Below are positions 11,556 through 23,050 of a DNA stretch of 64,000 nucleotides, piece after piece. A model generated the notes under the pieces. That model saw nothing but the letters and a program-made list of their open reading frames with translations, made no database searches and was not told the origin of the DNA. Position numbers and translations under genes: made by a program. This DNA is from Gigantopelta aegis (taxonomy: Eukaryota > Mollusca > Gastropoda > Neomphalida > Peltospiridae), in contig NC_054707.1 in the NCBI RefSeq assembly GCF_016097555.1, positions 43,984,415 to 44,048,414 of the forward strand, read 5' to 3'. Numbering within the stretch: the first letter of the stretch is position 1; every line of letters starts with the position of its first letter.

Positions 11556-14500
11556 CTGGCAAGAAGAAAAATAATTTCATGTGGTAGAGTACACAACTTT
11601 GCAACAAATAATCATCTGTCTTAAATGTTTACTAGTACCCAAATACTTAGTCATATAGAAATAATTTTCCAATATTAAAACAGCCGCAATATTTCCTACT
11701 TTGTAAAAAGATTACATAATACTATTTACAAAACTGCTGCGAACTGAGTTTTAACTTTGCAATATTCAGTAAACAAATCAAAAGAAAATATATGCGTTAT
11801 TTTTCACTAAATATAAATTAGAAAAAAAAATTGGTTTGTTAACGACATCACTGGAGCACATTGATTTATTAATCATTGGCTACTGGATGTCAAACATGTT
11901 AAGAGAGGAAACCCGCTATATTTTTTCATTAGTAGCAATGGATCTTTTATATGCACCATTCCACAGAGGATATCACATACCATGGCCTTTGATATACCAA
12001 TGGTGCACTGACTAGAATAAATTAGAGAAAGAAATGTAGTATTTGCTAAATAACACCTCATATTTATTTCGACACTGGTCAAGAAGAAACCCACTGCTGT
12101 CCAATGGGCTACTCCTACTGATAACCAGTAAGCAAGCCTTTGATGCCTTTGACAGGACATGACGACCCATCGCATCTCAGGTGAAAACTACATACCACCC
12201 CATAAAACTGAGAAGTCTACTCTATTAAAGTAACTTCAACTAGTGACTTCCCTAGAAATTTAGCAAGGCATGGTAGACCAAACACTTTTGGGGATTTTCA
12301 CCATTTTCGGGGCACTTGTTTTTCATTAAAAATACACAAAAATTAATTGAAATAAACATTAATGTAATTTATGTGCTTGCTTTAATATTTAAATGTATGG
12401 CAAAAGATATAAAAGGCATATGTTATTAATTAATAATACCTTTTTGGGGTGTTTTATAAAGGCAATTTAAAAATTAATTAGTGAAAAAGGCTTGTTTAAT
12501 CTCAAGGCAGCATGGTGCTGATTAAGGCAAGATGGTGCTGCACCATGCTAAAACAAGCTAGGGAAAACACTATCAACATAACATTTCAATACTTAAAATT
12601 TCTCTGCAATGTAGATGATGCAGGGTAGGGGATAGTGTGTCCCTCCACTCATTTGCCATATTTTGTAGTAACTTGAACAAATGTTCTTTCTTTTTTTGTT
12701 AAAACAAATTTTAAGCAAAAATAAATAACCAACAACACACGACTGTGGATGAAGGGGGGTGGGGAGAGAGAGAGAGAAAAAAAAATGATATACTCAAAAG
12801 TTCCATAATTTAAAACTAAGACAGGGCTTTAGATATGACTAATTTGGGCACATGGACTTTTGTCTTTCCTGAGTGCAGGAAGGTCGTTTTTAGTTCAGTA
12901 TTGTCATTAACAGCTGCTGTAGTTGTCAGAAATGTATTTTAAGTTGTTTTAATCTACTTAAATTTAACATTTAAGAGGTTTTGAGGTCAAATATTTCGAG
13001 GTCAGCATGTTTATACTTAATTTGGGCATGATTATTTTGGGCACAAAGTTTATCGCCTCGATTTTGATGCAATCTAAAGCCCTGTAACATTAAAAACATT
13101 TTCCTTTCATGTACCGTGATGTAGAACACAGTAACAGTTATAGATTGAGATTGATTCCCATTCTAGCACACTAATATTCAATTTGAATGCCCTGATTATT
13201 TCTGGATAAAACATGTGCTAATGAATAATATAACATATCCTTTATTTTTAAATAGTGGAGAATAAAAACTGAAATAATTAATATCTACAAGAAGCCACTT
13301 TTAAAGCAGGATTAATTTTTGTTATATATTTGGGGTTATTTTATTTGAAATAACCTACTTGGGAACTGGAGTGAAAATGATGTGGAGGAATCTGCCCTCG
13401 TTTGTGTTATGTCTAGCTGTGTTACTTACGTGGGCTGTAGGACCTTGATCGTGAGCGTGTTCGAGACCTCCTGCGGTAGTAGGGGGATGGGGATCGTCGT
13501 CTGTAGCTGTAGTGTTGAGGTGAGGGAGACCGATATGAGCGCTTGGACCTGCCAGACAAACGTATCACAATGATGTTAGCATCATGTCAAAAACACATCA
13601 ACAAAGTAAAGTTTATTTCTGTTTAACAACACCACTAGAACACATTGATTCATTAATCATAGGCAAATGGATGTCAAACATTTGGTAATTCTGACAGACA
13701 TCAAAGGAAGCCTGCTACATTATTCCTAATGGAGCAAGGATCTTTTATATGATTTTCCCACAGACAGGCAGCACATACCACAGCCTCTGACCAGTTATGG
13801 TGCACTGGCTGCACACTGAAATCAACAATTCGAGACAGAAATATCTATGTTCAAGTAACAAGAGTTGAAAACATCAAATGACAAAAAAAATCTAAAATGT
13901 TTTTGACTATAAAGTTCAAAGAAAAGCAGCAACAAAATTATGGACAGTTCCGACTCTCACAAACCCTCATTCTGATAGACTGATATATCTCTTGCATCAA
14001 CTCGGTAAGAAACATTTTAAATAAAGGTAACTAATATTCCTTTCTGAATATATTTGGTAATCTCTTCTGGATTAAGTGTAGTACTTACGATGTTGGCTTC
14101 CCCAAGTAAATGCCCGGGGTGGGGGTATGTGCTCTTTCTGTGATGGAATAATCAACTCGAATTCTCCGCCCATCTATCTCCAGACCATTACACCTATCCT
14201 TGGCCTGAAAAAGAGTTAAAACACATTTTAACTGTGCAGTTTAAAAAAACTACATAAAACAGTAAATCCACTACTATTTGAAGTTTGGAGTATTTAATAG
14301 TATTTAAATTGCACACCAAAAAACCATTAAAAAAATCAATGATTTAACTGGATGAACAAACATTTCAAGAAAACACACATCGACTACAACATTTTAAAGG
14401 TATCTCACTGAACAAAAACAACATAGCAATAATGAAGCTTAATTTGAAAATAAAGTTTGTTTTGTTTAACAACACTGCTAGAGCACAGTGATTTATTAAT

Positions 14501-17500
14501 CACCAGCTATGGGATGTCAAATATTGGGCAACTCTGACATACAGTCTCAGAGAGTAGCAAGAGATCTTTCATATGCACTTTCCCACAGACAGCACAGCAC
14601 ATACTACAGCCTTTGATATGCCCGTAGCGATGCACTGGTTGAGACGAGGAAAACAATCCAATATGAGAATGAATGTGTCCACTGAGATGATTTGATCCTA
14701 CACCACAAGCACCTCAGGCGAGCATTCTACCGACCAAATTAGATACTACCTCCCACAAAGTTAATTAACATGTTCTAGTTATTACCAAGATTCTAGATCA
14801 ATATACCTCAACAGCATCATCAACATTCCTGAAGTAAACAAAAGCAAATCCACGGGAACGACCACTCTGGAAAAAGAAAGAGACATTTTTTTTATGATTA
14901 ATCATCAACACTATGAAAACGTGAGTGTAAAACTAACAAGATGAAAAAGATGTGACTTTACAATAGAAAAAATCCTTACATTTGTAGAGCAAGTGTGTTA
15001 ACAGATACAAGAAACACAAGAGTAAAATTCAAATCAAAGAAAGTTAAAGAAAGCAAGCTAGCTGATGTACTAACTGCCATCACAATAAAAATCTTGTAGA
15101 ACAAATTTTGAAAATAAAGAGTTATTTGTAGTTTATACATGTGTTGACATAATGAAAAACTATTCTGGGAATGCGGAAGTTGAATTTCCAAATAAGAGCA
15201 ATCTTGTCAATAATTAACTGTGAAATTGAGATAAAATGTTCTCTTATAATTTTTCTAAATATTAATGGCTGCATATCTGTCTCGACGACACCTGAACACA
15301 TTTTAAACTACAATTATCTAGTGTCAGACATGTTATACTGACATTTACTCAAATGAGAAAAAGCAGAAACCTGTTGCTGTCACATAGGCTAGAGTACAAC
15401 GATTTATTAATCATTGGCTATTGGATGTCAAACATTTGGTAATCTTGACATATGTCTTAAGAGGGGAAACCAGATACATATTCCCATTAGTAGCAAGGGA
15501 TCTTTTATATGCACCATCCCACAGATAGGATAGCACATACCATGGCCTTTGATATACCAGTTTTGGTGCACTGGCTGGAAGGAAGAACTGAAGTTTCCTG
15601 TAAGTGTTACCTGTCTGTCATACACAATGTTGCACTCGTCAATGGATCCGTATCTGGCAAACACGTCTCGGAGCTCCCGGTCCTGTGTGTGAAGACTCAA
15701 GCCGAACACTCCCAAACACCGCGTCGGCTCTGGGTCGTCCTGTCAACGGGTTCATTACAAACAATTATAACTAAAGCAAAATTCACTAAATACAGAACCA
15801 GGGTTATAGAAAAAAATCTAATTTCACTTGCAATAGAGACAATGAATTTTCAAATTTGCATGGTGAAAAATTCACATGCCCAATTTTAACTTGATAAAAC
15901 ACACACAAAAAACCCCAGTAAATTAAAATAGTGAATTTTTTAATGTACATTTTGTACATCGAGAAGTTGTTTAATCAATTTGTCAAGTTACACAACAGAT
16001 AGGTTCATTAGGCATACTTTATGGTGTTAAAAAAAGATGCAAAAAATGTTCCATCAGTTTAGAATAAAGTTGCCTATTAAAATTTTAAAACAATTGTTTC
16101 CACTAAAACCACCAAATTTATAAAAATAATCCATGTTTACCTATAACAATTAACAGCATTAAAAACAAATTAATATTTTGTCACTTACAAATGAGTATAT
16201 ATTTATGTAGTTATAAATGGCAACTCCCACTTTCCATTACCACCCCCACCTTTATTATTAGCATAAAGTGTAAGTGTATTAGTTTAACCTTTAGACTACT
16301 GGATTAATTTTTAACAAAAACCACGTTGAGTGGGTACAAGTTTATAATTTTTACTCACATATATTCACTTAAATGTTTCATAAATACATGAAATAAAGTT
16401 CATATATGAATTGGTAAGTATTATTTTCGTGTCTTTTTTTGTATTTTTTATTATTTTAGATCGGCTAATGGTGATTAAAATTAGGCAAAAAATCGAAAAA
16501 GTTGCGTTTACTTACGGGCATTTGTGGCCAGCTGTCCAGTATTTATGTCCATTATTCCTGATAACAGTGGTTTTCTGACCAGAATTTTTTTTTAAACCCG
16601 AACTACGATTCATATTGCAATATTTGGTAATTTTCGTTGTTGGTAAAACGATCAAATTTATTATCAAATTAGCTGTTACAATCAGCTATTGATCCCTGAA
16701 AATTACCGCGACGTGCCGCCATTGTTGTCGAACGAAAATACTTGCCGAAAACCACTTTTTGAACTCAAAATTTCAAGGTATTTTCAATTGAAAAAATCAA
16801 AACAAAAACCACCATTTTGAAAAAAAATCTTTTTTCTTTAATTATATTTCCGTTTCCGGTGAGTGTCGTGTGCAAAATATGAATTGGGGAATGCACTGTA
16901 TACAGTGTACAGTATATCGACTGACATGACGTCGGGCGATGGCGACATGCAACCTTAAAACTAATAAAATACTGGTTAACGTTCTGCATGTTACACTGCC
17001 ACTTGCCATTGGGATCACACAAAGTAATTTTTGTGGCCTGAATCTAAAAACCACTTGCCTCGGGCATTGGACCACCAAATTTTAGAACCTCTGACAGAAG
17101 AAAAAGATGGGCACAGATAGTGAAAGAAAGCTTGGTTGCAATTTCAAACACAGAAGTCATAAAGTGTGAACTCCCCATGTACAAGTATCATTTTTATTTT
17201 CCATTCCAATGCTCATTTCGTACTAAGAAATGTAAGTCATTGAAACCATGTTTAATATGTTCCTTAATTAAAAAAAAAATTGGGGGGGGGGGGGGGGGGG
17301 GGGAAATAGGAATCAGACAATAGCTAATAAAAATAAAAAAAAAAAAAAATTTAAATGAAGGGAAAATAAAGACATTCTGACAGTTTGGTTACAAAAATAT
17401 GAAGTTCAGTGTAATACGCAGTACAAGTTTTTTTTTTTTAAAACAACTACTTGCCCTGTTTCCAATATGTCTTCTTCTGCTTGACATAGGAGACCGGCTG

Positions 17501-20500
17501 TGACTGCGTCTGTGGCCACGATAACTGAAAAATACAAATATTCTTACAGAATACTAAGAACAATCATATTCAATTACTGACCCTATTCCACAAAGTGACC
17601 CTGTATTAAAAAACAAATTCTATCAATCCAATACAATAAGCACAAGCAAAATTGCAACAAAAAATTTCAAATAACAACAATCGTGTCAATAATTAAATGT
17701 GAAATTTAAATAAAATGTCCTCTGCGATTTTCACAAGCAAAATGGCAAGATAAATTTTGTGGAATAAAATGCCTTGCCAACCACAAACTTATTCAATGTC
17801 ACTGATAAGTGAAAAAAATATATAAAAAATTAATAAATAATTTTTATTTTTTAAAATTAAATAGCAAAAATGCAATTGAAAGTAAAAGTTAATAAATTTC
17901 TGCTTATTTTAACATGAACTGAGACGGATATTCACTGATGTAGGACCTATTGTTTGTCAGAAATTGAGCTAAATACAAGACTTCAACATTGACCTAAACA
18001 TATGTTGACCCTGTCGCTGCCAAGTACCTATATCTTGCCATTCTGCTTGTCAAAGGAGAGACACAAAAGATGATTCAGTAAATCTGTTAATAACTTGTTA
18101 ACACTGATTAGTTTCATTACATAGCTAAACCAAATAAAGGTAGTAAAATATTTGCTAACAACAGTACCATTTAGGTACATGATAAGACATACTTGCCAAC
18201 TTTTGGAAAGTTAAAAGAAGGACATTGTAACTGAGGGTCACGAATTCATGTGTTTTGGGGTCATTTTAAATGAGGAAAATTTGAACATTTTGAGGCATTT
18301 TTTCAGAATCAATGAAAAAAAATGTGGCAACAAGTAGATAGGAAACTTTGTGTCACATTAAAGCCGCATGGTCACAATTTGACACCTGAAGTTATTACTG
18401 TCTAGGGTAAATATATCTCTATCACGCCAAGTTTGAACATTTAAAGTGGACACCATATATTGATTTTTAATTAATTAAATTTTCATTATAAGTATTAAGT
18501 ATCGTATGTCACTCCCACTATGCTAATAATAGGTGTGTATTGTTGCATTATTTAATGGAATCAAAACTGCTTTCAAACAATATACACTATTATCATTCCA
18601 TGCTCAGTTATTAAGTATAGTGTATGCACCGTTATCAATATTCTTGGTTCTTCCTTCAGCTTTGGTTGCCGATCGTAATAAGGAACATGGGTATTGATTG
18701 GTGAATTGGCTAGTGACTGTGTAAACGACCAATCAGAAAAAGAATAACATAGTGTACTCATGGTTAACTGCTCGCAAATCAGCAATTTTACCAATAAAAA
18801 ACAAAAGGAAGATTGAATCGGCACGGCAAAAATACACCAAAAATATATATATTCACTTTCATTTTTTTTTATCAGGACAATCTATGGAAATCGGGACAAT
18901 TTTGCTAATGTCCCTCGCAAAATGGGACAGTTGGCAAATATGGATACACCCATCAGGAGTTTGATAAAAACCATAACTACATTAATGTATGAATATGTTA
19001 CAGGTATGATTCAATTCTAATTAAGTGAAATTTTTGCACTGGGATGGATGAACAGCTTGTTTTGGACCAACCACTATCCCAAGTTGTTCCTACATGTGAG
19101 GTTTGATGGTCTTGTATGCATCGGTATGCAAGATATGGTCCAGACAAGAAAAAATTAACATATGGATGTACGGACGGACAACGCCATACCACGATACAAT
19201 CCATAGATGGGCATATAAAAACAACAATTAAAAAAGTAACTAAAAACATGTGGTAGAATTCTTTTGGCAATTTATTGTGACATATATCCCCAACTTCAAC
19301 TTCACTTTGTATTGACCTGACTGGCAAACAGCAGCTTAAATCTGCACTAGGCCTTGAGTGACTTAACTGTGTAATCAATTAATTAACCTGCAATTATTTT
19401 AGTCAACTTGCCTTGAATTTCCAAACCTGACAGTCTGTTTTTATTACTATGCTCTAGATATGCACAACATACATGTACCCTGTTTCCATTATTATGCTGT
19501 ATGTCCAACATATCAAACAGTCAAACGTCAACTGTTTATCTATACTGAACAACAAAAGAAAAGCAAATATTAATATTTTGTTAAATTTATTGAAAATTAT
19601 TCACCTTCAATCCCATGATACTTTGTCTCTATTAAAAGTATCAACGTCTTGTGAATATTCTCGTCCCATTTTTACAAGTCTAGTAACCAAATTAATTTTA
19701 TCAAGAAACAAAATACAATACGTTAAAATATTCACAATTCTTTAGATGTTCAGTACATTTTTGTAAAGGTCTGCAGAATAAAACAAATATAGATCAGGCC
19801 CTAATCTAGCCTACAAAATGGAGTGGAACATGATAAAACATGTAATGTACCAATAAATGTTCACTTCGCCCATTTCTATTGATCAAACTTCTCCCCTTTC
19901 TTCTGGAAAGGGAAAAATCACTTCTCCTTGTAAAGCCTGTAACTGTTTACTAAATTAGAAGAAAATATTAAATAAACCAATTGGGTTTTTTCGGCCATAT
20001 CAAAGAAAAAAGAAGGAAATGTTTTATTCAACGACGCACTCAACACATTTTATTTATGGTTATATGGCGTCAGACATATGGTTAAGGACCACACAGATTT
20101 TGTGAGGAAACCCGTTGTCACCACTACATGGGCTACTCTTTCCGATTAGCAGCAAGGGATCTTTTATTTGCACTTCCCACAGGCAGGATAGCACAAACCA
20201 TGGCCTTTATTGAACCAGTTATGGATCACTAGTCGGTGTAAGTGGTTTACACCTACCCACTGAGCCTTGCGGAGCACCCACTCAGGGTTTGGAGTCGGTA
20301 TCTGGATTAAAAATCCCATGCCTCGACTGGGATCTGAATCCAGTACCTACCAGCCTGTAGACCGATGGCCTAACCACAAAGCCACCGAGGCCGGTTCGGC
20401 CATATCAATTAATTAAGTGACCAACTGTGATGAAGTTACCGCTACAAATGACAGAAAATGGCACATATTTATTCTTGTAAGTGGTTAAAGATGACATTAT

Positions 20501-22950
20501 GATGCTAGTAATCTACTAAACTAACACATTTGTTAATTTATTATTGCTAAAAAAAAATGCTTCGTAGAACCATTAAATTAGTGAGGGGTTTTGGAATTAT
20601 GTGATCTAACCCATGAGTTTTATTTTACTATCTGAATCATTTTTACAATACAAATTCTGACTCAGCCATAACAAAAAACATTTCTAAAAACCCAAAACAA
20701 ACGGCACATCAACTCTATGTAAATCTTACCTGTGACTAAATTTTCCGCCACTGTGAAAGATAAAGAAACATAGGGTACTGTCTGAGTGTCTGTATCATAC
20801 GACATTTATGACACATGTGCTAAATAATATAATTAGGCACAACTGTCATAAACATGGCATGACATGGACACAAATACATATTTTATAGATCACAGTAATA
20901 TTTATGTTCTTCAATTTTATATTTCTTAACCTGGATGGCGACATGCCTGCTTTATGCATTGCCATTCCAGAATGAAGCACACATTCATTAACAAACTTAT
21001 GCAGCCCTTGAAAGTCAGATCATATTGTGCCAGCAATTTAATACCTGTAGATCTATAACAAAGTACACATCAATGATGATAGAAATGCAATTAGAAATCA
21101 ATAATGCAACTGCTTTTTCAATGACTACTTTTGTCACCGCAAATTTTTAAGGATGGGACAGAAAAAAAAAAAAAAAAAAAGTTTGTATTGTTTAACATCA
21201 CTACAGCACATTGATTTATTAATCATCAGCTATTGGATGTCAAACCCATTAAATTTTTCCCATTCTACTTCTAAAATGAGCAAGCTGTTATTGCGCATGC
21301 CTGTCCTGGGCACAAGTACCGGCCTCAGCCTCTATCACCGTCGTAAGGTATAGATAAGGCAATTCCAACCTGAGGGACAAAATGGTTTTTCTTGGGAGGG
21401 CTGAGGTTTACGGAGGACCTTAAAAAAACATTTTGTCCCGAGGGTTGAAATTGCCTTATCTATACCTCACAACGTTGACCGATTCTTTTTCTTGCCCATT
21501 TAATTACAGTAACAAAACATTAATTTTTGTAAGCTACGGTTTGTTTATTGTAGAACAATTCATAAATATTTCACCTACAAACTCCTTTAATCATACGTGG
21601 AAAATATAGTCCACATTATGCAAACACATGAACATGTAACAACTTACCAATAAAGTTGAAAATATTAATTTTAAATATTTTAAAAACAATGATACAACAT
21701 TAAATGGCAAATAGGATTATGAAGAACATGAGTTATGATATCAATAGTCGTAAAACATGCGTTATGACATCATGGCATATGTAGAAATTGTCTAGCTCTC
21801 GGGTCAGACAGATTTTTCTAGCATCGTGCAAAAGCTGGATAACCCTGTCCAGTGGGCAAGAAATACCAGTCTTGGTACACTGGCTGGAACCAGAAGTAGC
21901 CCAATGGGTTCACAGACAGGGATCACTCCCAGACCAACCTCACATAAGGCGATCAGAAAGGTACTCCAGCTATCCAGGCCTTGACCTTAACTTCAGGCCT
22001 ACCAGGTTATAAAATCTGGTAGTCCCCAGTCAAAATGTGTAGCCCCATAATTTTAATACTTGAAAAAAACAAAAAAAAACTTTAAAATAAATAAATTTTA
22101 AAACATGTTTTAGGGGTTTTAAAATCATGAGAAATATACTGTGAAATACACACTTGTAATAGTTGATTGCAGAGTAACTGGACATGTAAAACAAATATAT
22201 AGTAGCCCGGTTTAGACATCTGGTAGCCCGAGAAAACATTTGGTAGCCAAAAGACCCTGGGCTACTGCTGAGGTCGACCCCTGCTATCATACATACATTT
22301 TAATACACTATTTTAAGAGCTAGACACTTTATTGTTAATTGTTATTTGAAATACATTTGTAAATATAAAACTATATCTTGACAAGAAAAGAAAAATAGCA
22401 TTTTACCATGCCATAAATTTGCAGGTTGGGTGCAGGATCCGAACAGGACCCAGGATCACTGTCACCCATATAAACTAACATATTGCTGCTAAATACAGTT
22501 AATCTTTTCCTTACACAGATTAGAAAGCAGATATCAGTTTTTTTTATCAGATCTTCTATTGATTACATTGGAAAGAAATTTTCCGACGGCAATTTTGAGC
22601 AACCCCTGTGGCAATTTATATTTTAAGGTAGCAAATAAACACGACTGAAAAGTTATTTCACTGTATGAAGTCTTTTTCAAATGTACAGAATTGTATATAC
22701 ATTTTGGTGTATACATTTTGCTAATTTTGGGAGCTTTACTACAGCAATAATTTTTATCCCGTGGTTAAGTTCGAGCCCTTTCTTCTGGCCATTGTCAAGA
22801 CATGAAGTATACATCTGCACAAGAACATGATCTAAGGGCGGATGTTTGCTTGGCTGTATTGACAAACAATACACAAGTACTTACTGTCTCCGCCTGTACG
22901 GACTTCGTGATCGTGATCGTGAATATCTGTGATGACTTCGACTTCTCGAC
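11545..22950 (-). CDS. tra2: transformer-2 homolog (Tra2, SR-like splicing regulator), N-terminus missing
   Basis: Exons recovered by splice signals and homology, in transcript order: 22885-22950, optional 20730-20750, 17455-17524, 15611-15739, 14807-14866, 14089-14204, 13430-13548 and 11545-11555. They join in frame into an RS1 region, one RRM, a short linker and an RS2 tail. The RRM holds RNP2-like CLGVFGLSL and RNP1 SRGFAFVYF; the linker keeps the Tra2 signature [10 protein letters not shown]; the C-terminus ends SPRRY exactly as in vertebrate TRA2 (recalled). Tra2 binds GAA/AGAA-rich exonic enhancers in nuclear pre-mRNA and promotes exon inclusion. About 190 residues are visible, against about 280 in human TRA2B. 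The missing part is the N-terminal RS stretch; a glycine-rich linker found in vertebrates is also absent here. SINEs and MITEs occupy several introns. Confidence 0.95.
11833..12010 (-). repeat. SINE family B fragment
   Basis: It contains the family-B tail 'gcacattgatttattaatca', then 'tggatgtcaaacat', 'aggaaacccgctat' and 'gatcttttatatgcacca'. It lies in the last tra2 intron. Confidence 0.75.
12015..12180 (-). repeat. worn SINE family A fragment
   Basis: Blocks 'agaaagaaatgt', 'gctaaataac', 'gaagaaacccactg' and 'gggctactcctac' are in the order seen in family-A SINEs but are diverged. It directly abuts the family-B fragment. Confidence 0.5.
12821..13086. mobile_element. short inverted-repeat element (hAT-like MITE)
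   Basis: The left end 'acagggctttagat' is repeated inverted at the right end as 'atctaaagccctgt', giving a 266-bp element. No gene lies inside. The CAGGG start is typical of hAT ends, but an 8-bp target duplication is not clear. A matching end occurs at about 23020. Confidence 0.65.
13430..13548 (-). CDS. tra2: tra2 exon encoding the C-terminal RS domain
   Basis: Bounded by the acceptor TCTGGCAG (13549 side) and the donor GTAAGTAAC (13421-13429). It is 119 bp, starting with one base that completes a serine codon and ending with the first base of an arginine codon. It reads [27 protein letters not shown] and [12 protein letters not shown]. These Arg/Ser repeats are substrates for SR-protein kinases and contacts for other splicing factors. 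Confidence 0.95.
13606..13815 (-). repeat. SINE family B fragment
   Basis: It begins with 'tgtttaacaacaccactaga' and 'cattgattcattaatcat', and ends at 'gtgcactggctg'. The head is missing. It lies 60 bp upstream (transcript sense) of the RS2 exon. Confidence 0.75.
14089..14204 (-). CDS. tra2: tra2 exon: RRM C-terminal half and HTPTPGIY linker
   Basis: The acceptor TTTTTCAG and donor GTAAGTAC flank 116 bp. It reads [20 protein letters not shown] and then [19 protein letters not shown]. The first part is the last helix and strand of the [13 protein letters not shown] is the linker that distinguishes Tra2 from other RRM proteins and helps it grip AGAA RNA. Confidence 0.96.
14450..14755 (-). repeat. 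SINE family B, near full length, diverged
   Basis: The whole order is present, from 'tttgtttaacaacactgcta' to the degenerate head near 14700-14755 ('gagcattctaccgacc'). Many substitutions suggest an old copy. Intronic in tra2. Confidence 0.7.
14807..14866 (-). CDS. tra2: tra2 exon carrying RNP1
   Basis: This 60-bp exon lies between the acceptor TTTTTCCAG and the donor GTATATTG. It encodes 20 residues, [28 protein letters not shown] is the RNP1 octamer, whose aromatic residues stack on RNA bases. Both ends are phase 0. Confidence 0.97.
15385..15590 (-). repeat. SINE family B fragment
   Basis: It runs from 'acgatttattaatcattggc' to 'ggtgcactggctgga'. It ends only 20 bp from the donor side of the tra2 RNP2 exon, so it forms the start of that intron. 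Confidence 0.8.
15611..15739 (-). CDS. tra2: tra2 exon carrying RNP2
   Basis: The acceptor GTTGACAG and donor GTAACAC flank 129 bp, phase 0 at both ends. It encodes [18 protein letters not shown] and then [18 protein letters not shown] and [16 protein letters not shown] is the first RRM strand (RNP2); DVFARYGSI is the first helix and following turn. The match to Tra2 of other animals is strong along the whole exon. Confidence 0.97.
15740..17454 (-). other. tra2 intron with a CpG-rich patch
   Basis: Mostly AT-rich. A CpG-richer patch at 16510-16740 holds two short minus-strand ATG frames. One starts at about 16716 and reads MAARRGNFQ; the other starts at about 16556 and reads [12 protein letters not shown] before a GTAAGT donor. 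Neither joins the RRM exon in frame. A perfect 14-bp palindrome 'cactgtatacagtg' lies at about 16893-16906. A G-homopolymer lies at 17281-17303. Confidence 0.4.
17455..17524 (-). CDS. tra2: tra2 exon: end of RS1 and RRM entry
   Basis: The acceptor GTATTTTTCAG precedes 70 bp reading (H)[18 protein letters not shown] and HIGNR, which aligns with the HSHSPMSTRRRHVGNR region of vertebrate TRA2 (recalled). The exon is followed on the minus strand by GCAAGT rather than GT, so the next intron appears to be of the GC-AG class. Joining at AGG|GAC keeps the frame into the RRM exon. Confidence 0.93.
18186..18945. mobile_element. non-autonomous inverted-repeat element
   Basis: The left end 'acatacttgccaactttt' is matched inverted at the right by 'acagttggcaaatatg'. 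About 760 bp lie between, without a gene. No clear target duplication was seen. Intronic in tra2. Confidence 0.55.
19040..19215. repeat. dispersed-repeat remnant
   Basis: Phrases 'ccaagttgttcctaca', 'gaggtttgatggtc', 'agatatggtccagacaagaa' and 'acggacggacaacgccatac' look like a repeat I recall from mollusc genomes. There is no second copy in this window to compare. Confidence 0.4.
19851..19902 (-). other. candidate tra2 poison exon
   Basis: On the minus strand a strong pyrimidine tract and acceptor (TTTTTCCCTTTCCAG) precede the purine-rich AAGAAAGGGGAGAAG. A weaker donor, GTACAT, follows 52 bp after the acceptor. Inclusion would shift the tra2 frame and lead to an early stop in the RRM exon. 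Known TRA2 genes limit their own level through AGAA-rich poison exons. This assignment is inference. Confidence 0.3.
20004..20394 (-). repeat. SINE family A, full copy 2
   Basis: Same structure and orientation as the copy at 5915. The tail 'caacgacgcactcaacacat' is at the left and the tRNA-like head at the right. A 14-bp target duplication 'ttcggccatatcaa' flanks it at 19990-20003 and 20395-20408. It lies in a tra2 intron, in the sense orientation of the gene. Confidence 0.92.
20730..20750 (-). CDS. tra2: candidate 21-nt tra2 microexon
   Basis: On the minus strand, ATCTTTCACAG (acceptor) is followed by 21 bp and then a consensus donor CAG|GTAAGA. Inserted between the RS1 exon (ending CA) and the next exon (starting T), it keeps the frame without a stop and adds GGKFSHS. 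The resulting [20 protein letters not shown] stays basic and Ser-rich. It could be constitutive, alternative or chance. Confidence 0.5.
21180..21250 (-). repeat. SINE family B tail fragment
   Basis: Only the tail is present ('gcacattgatttattaatca', 'attggatgtcaaac'), next to a poly-A run at 21160-21180. Confidence 0.7.
21338..21472. repeat. hairpin (foldback MITE-like) element
   Basis: The left arm 'aaggtatagataaggcaatt', then 'agggacaaaatg', is answered by 'cattttgtccc' and then 'aattgccttatctatacct'. The arms are about 45 bp with a few mismatches. Confidence 0.8.
21855..22010 (-). repeat. SINE family B head fragment
   Basis: It carries 'ttggtacactggctggaacc', 'agtagcccaatgggttcaca' and a worn tRNA-like segment 'gggatcactcccagaccaac'. 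Confidence 0.6.
22197..22285. repeat. 'tagcc' dispersed repeat
   Basis: 'gtagcccgg', 'tggtagcccgagaaaacatt' and 'tggtagccaaaagaccctgg' recur in close succession. Related text ('ccaggttataaaatctggta' at about 22000, and a similar phrase at 63920) shows a dispersed family. Confidence 0.5.
22885..22950 (-). CDS. tra2: tra2 exon of the N-terminal RS domain
   Basis: The acceptor CCTTGCAG and donor GTAAGTAC flank 66 bp, reading [20 protein letters not shown] followed by R and the first two bases of His. It matches the RS1 region of Tra2 (RSRSRS ... YRRRH). It starts in phase 2, so at least one more coding exon lies upstream; none was recognised before the scaffold gap. Confidence 0.93.
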
Positions 22951-23019
22951 CTGCAAGGATGGAGAAGACAGAAAACTTATTATCAAGGAAAAATACTACT
23001 GATCTAAAAGATGGTACAG

Positions 23020-23050
23020 ACAGGGCTTTAGATTGCAGCTAAGTCAAGGT
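23020..23050. repeat. end fragment of the 12821-type MITE
   Basis: 'acagggctttagattgcagc' matches the right end of the element at 12821-13086 in inverted sense. The opposite end was not found. Confidence 0.5.

Noticed and set aside
15509-15889. Plus-strand 126-residue frame
   Set aside because: It is antisense to the tra2 RNP2 exon and a SINE.
16512-16560. Alternative first exon of tra2 ([12 protein letters not shown] then GTAAGT)
   Set aside because: It would join the RRM exon out of frame; kept only as a note in the intron entry.
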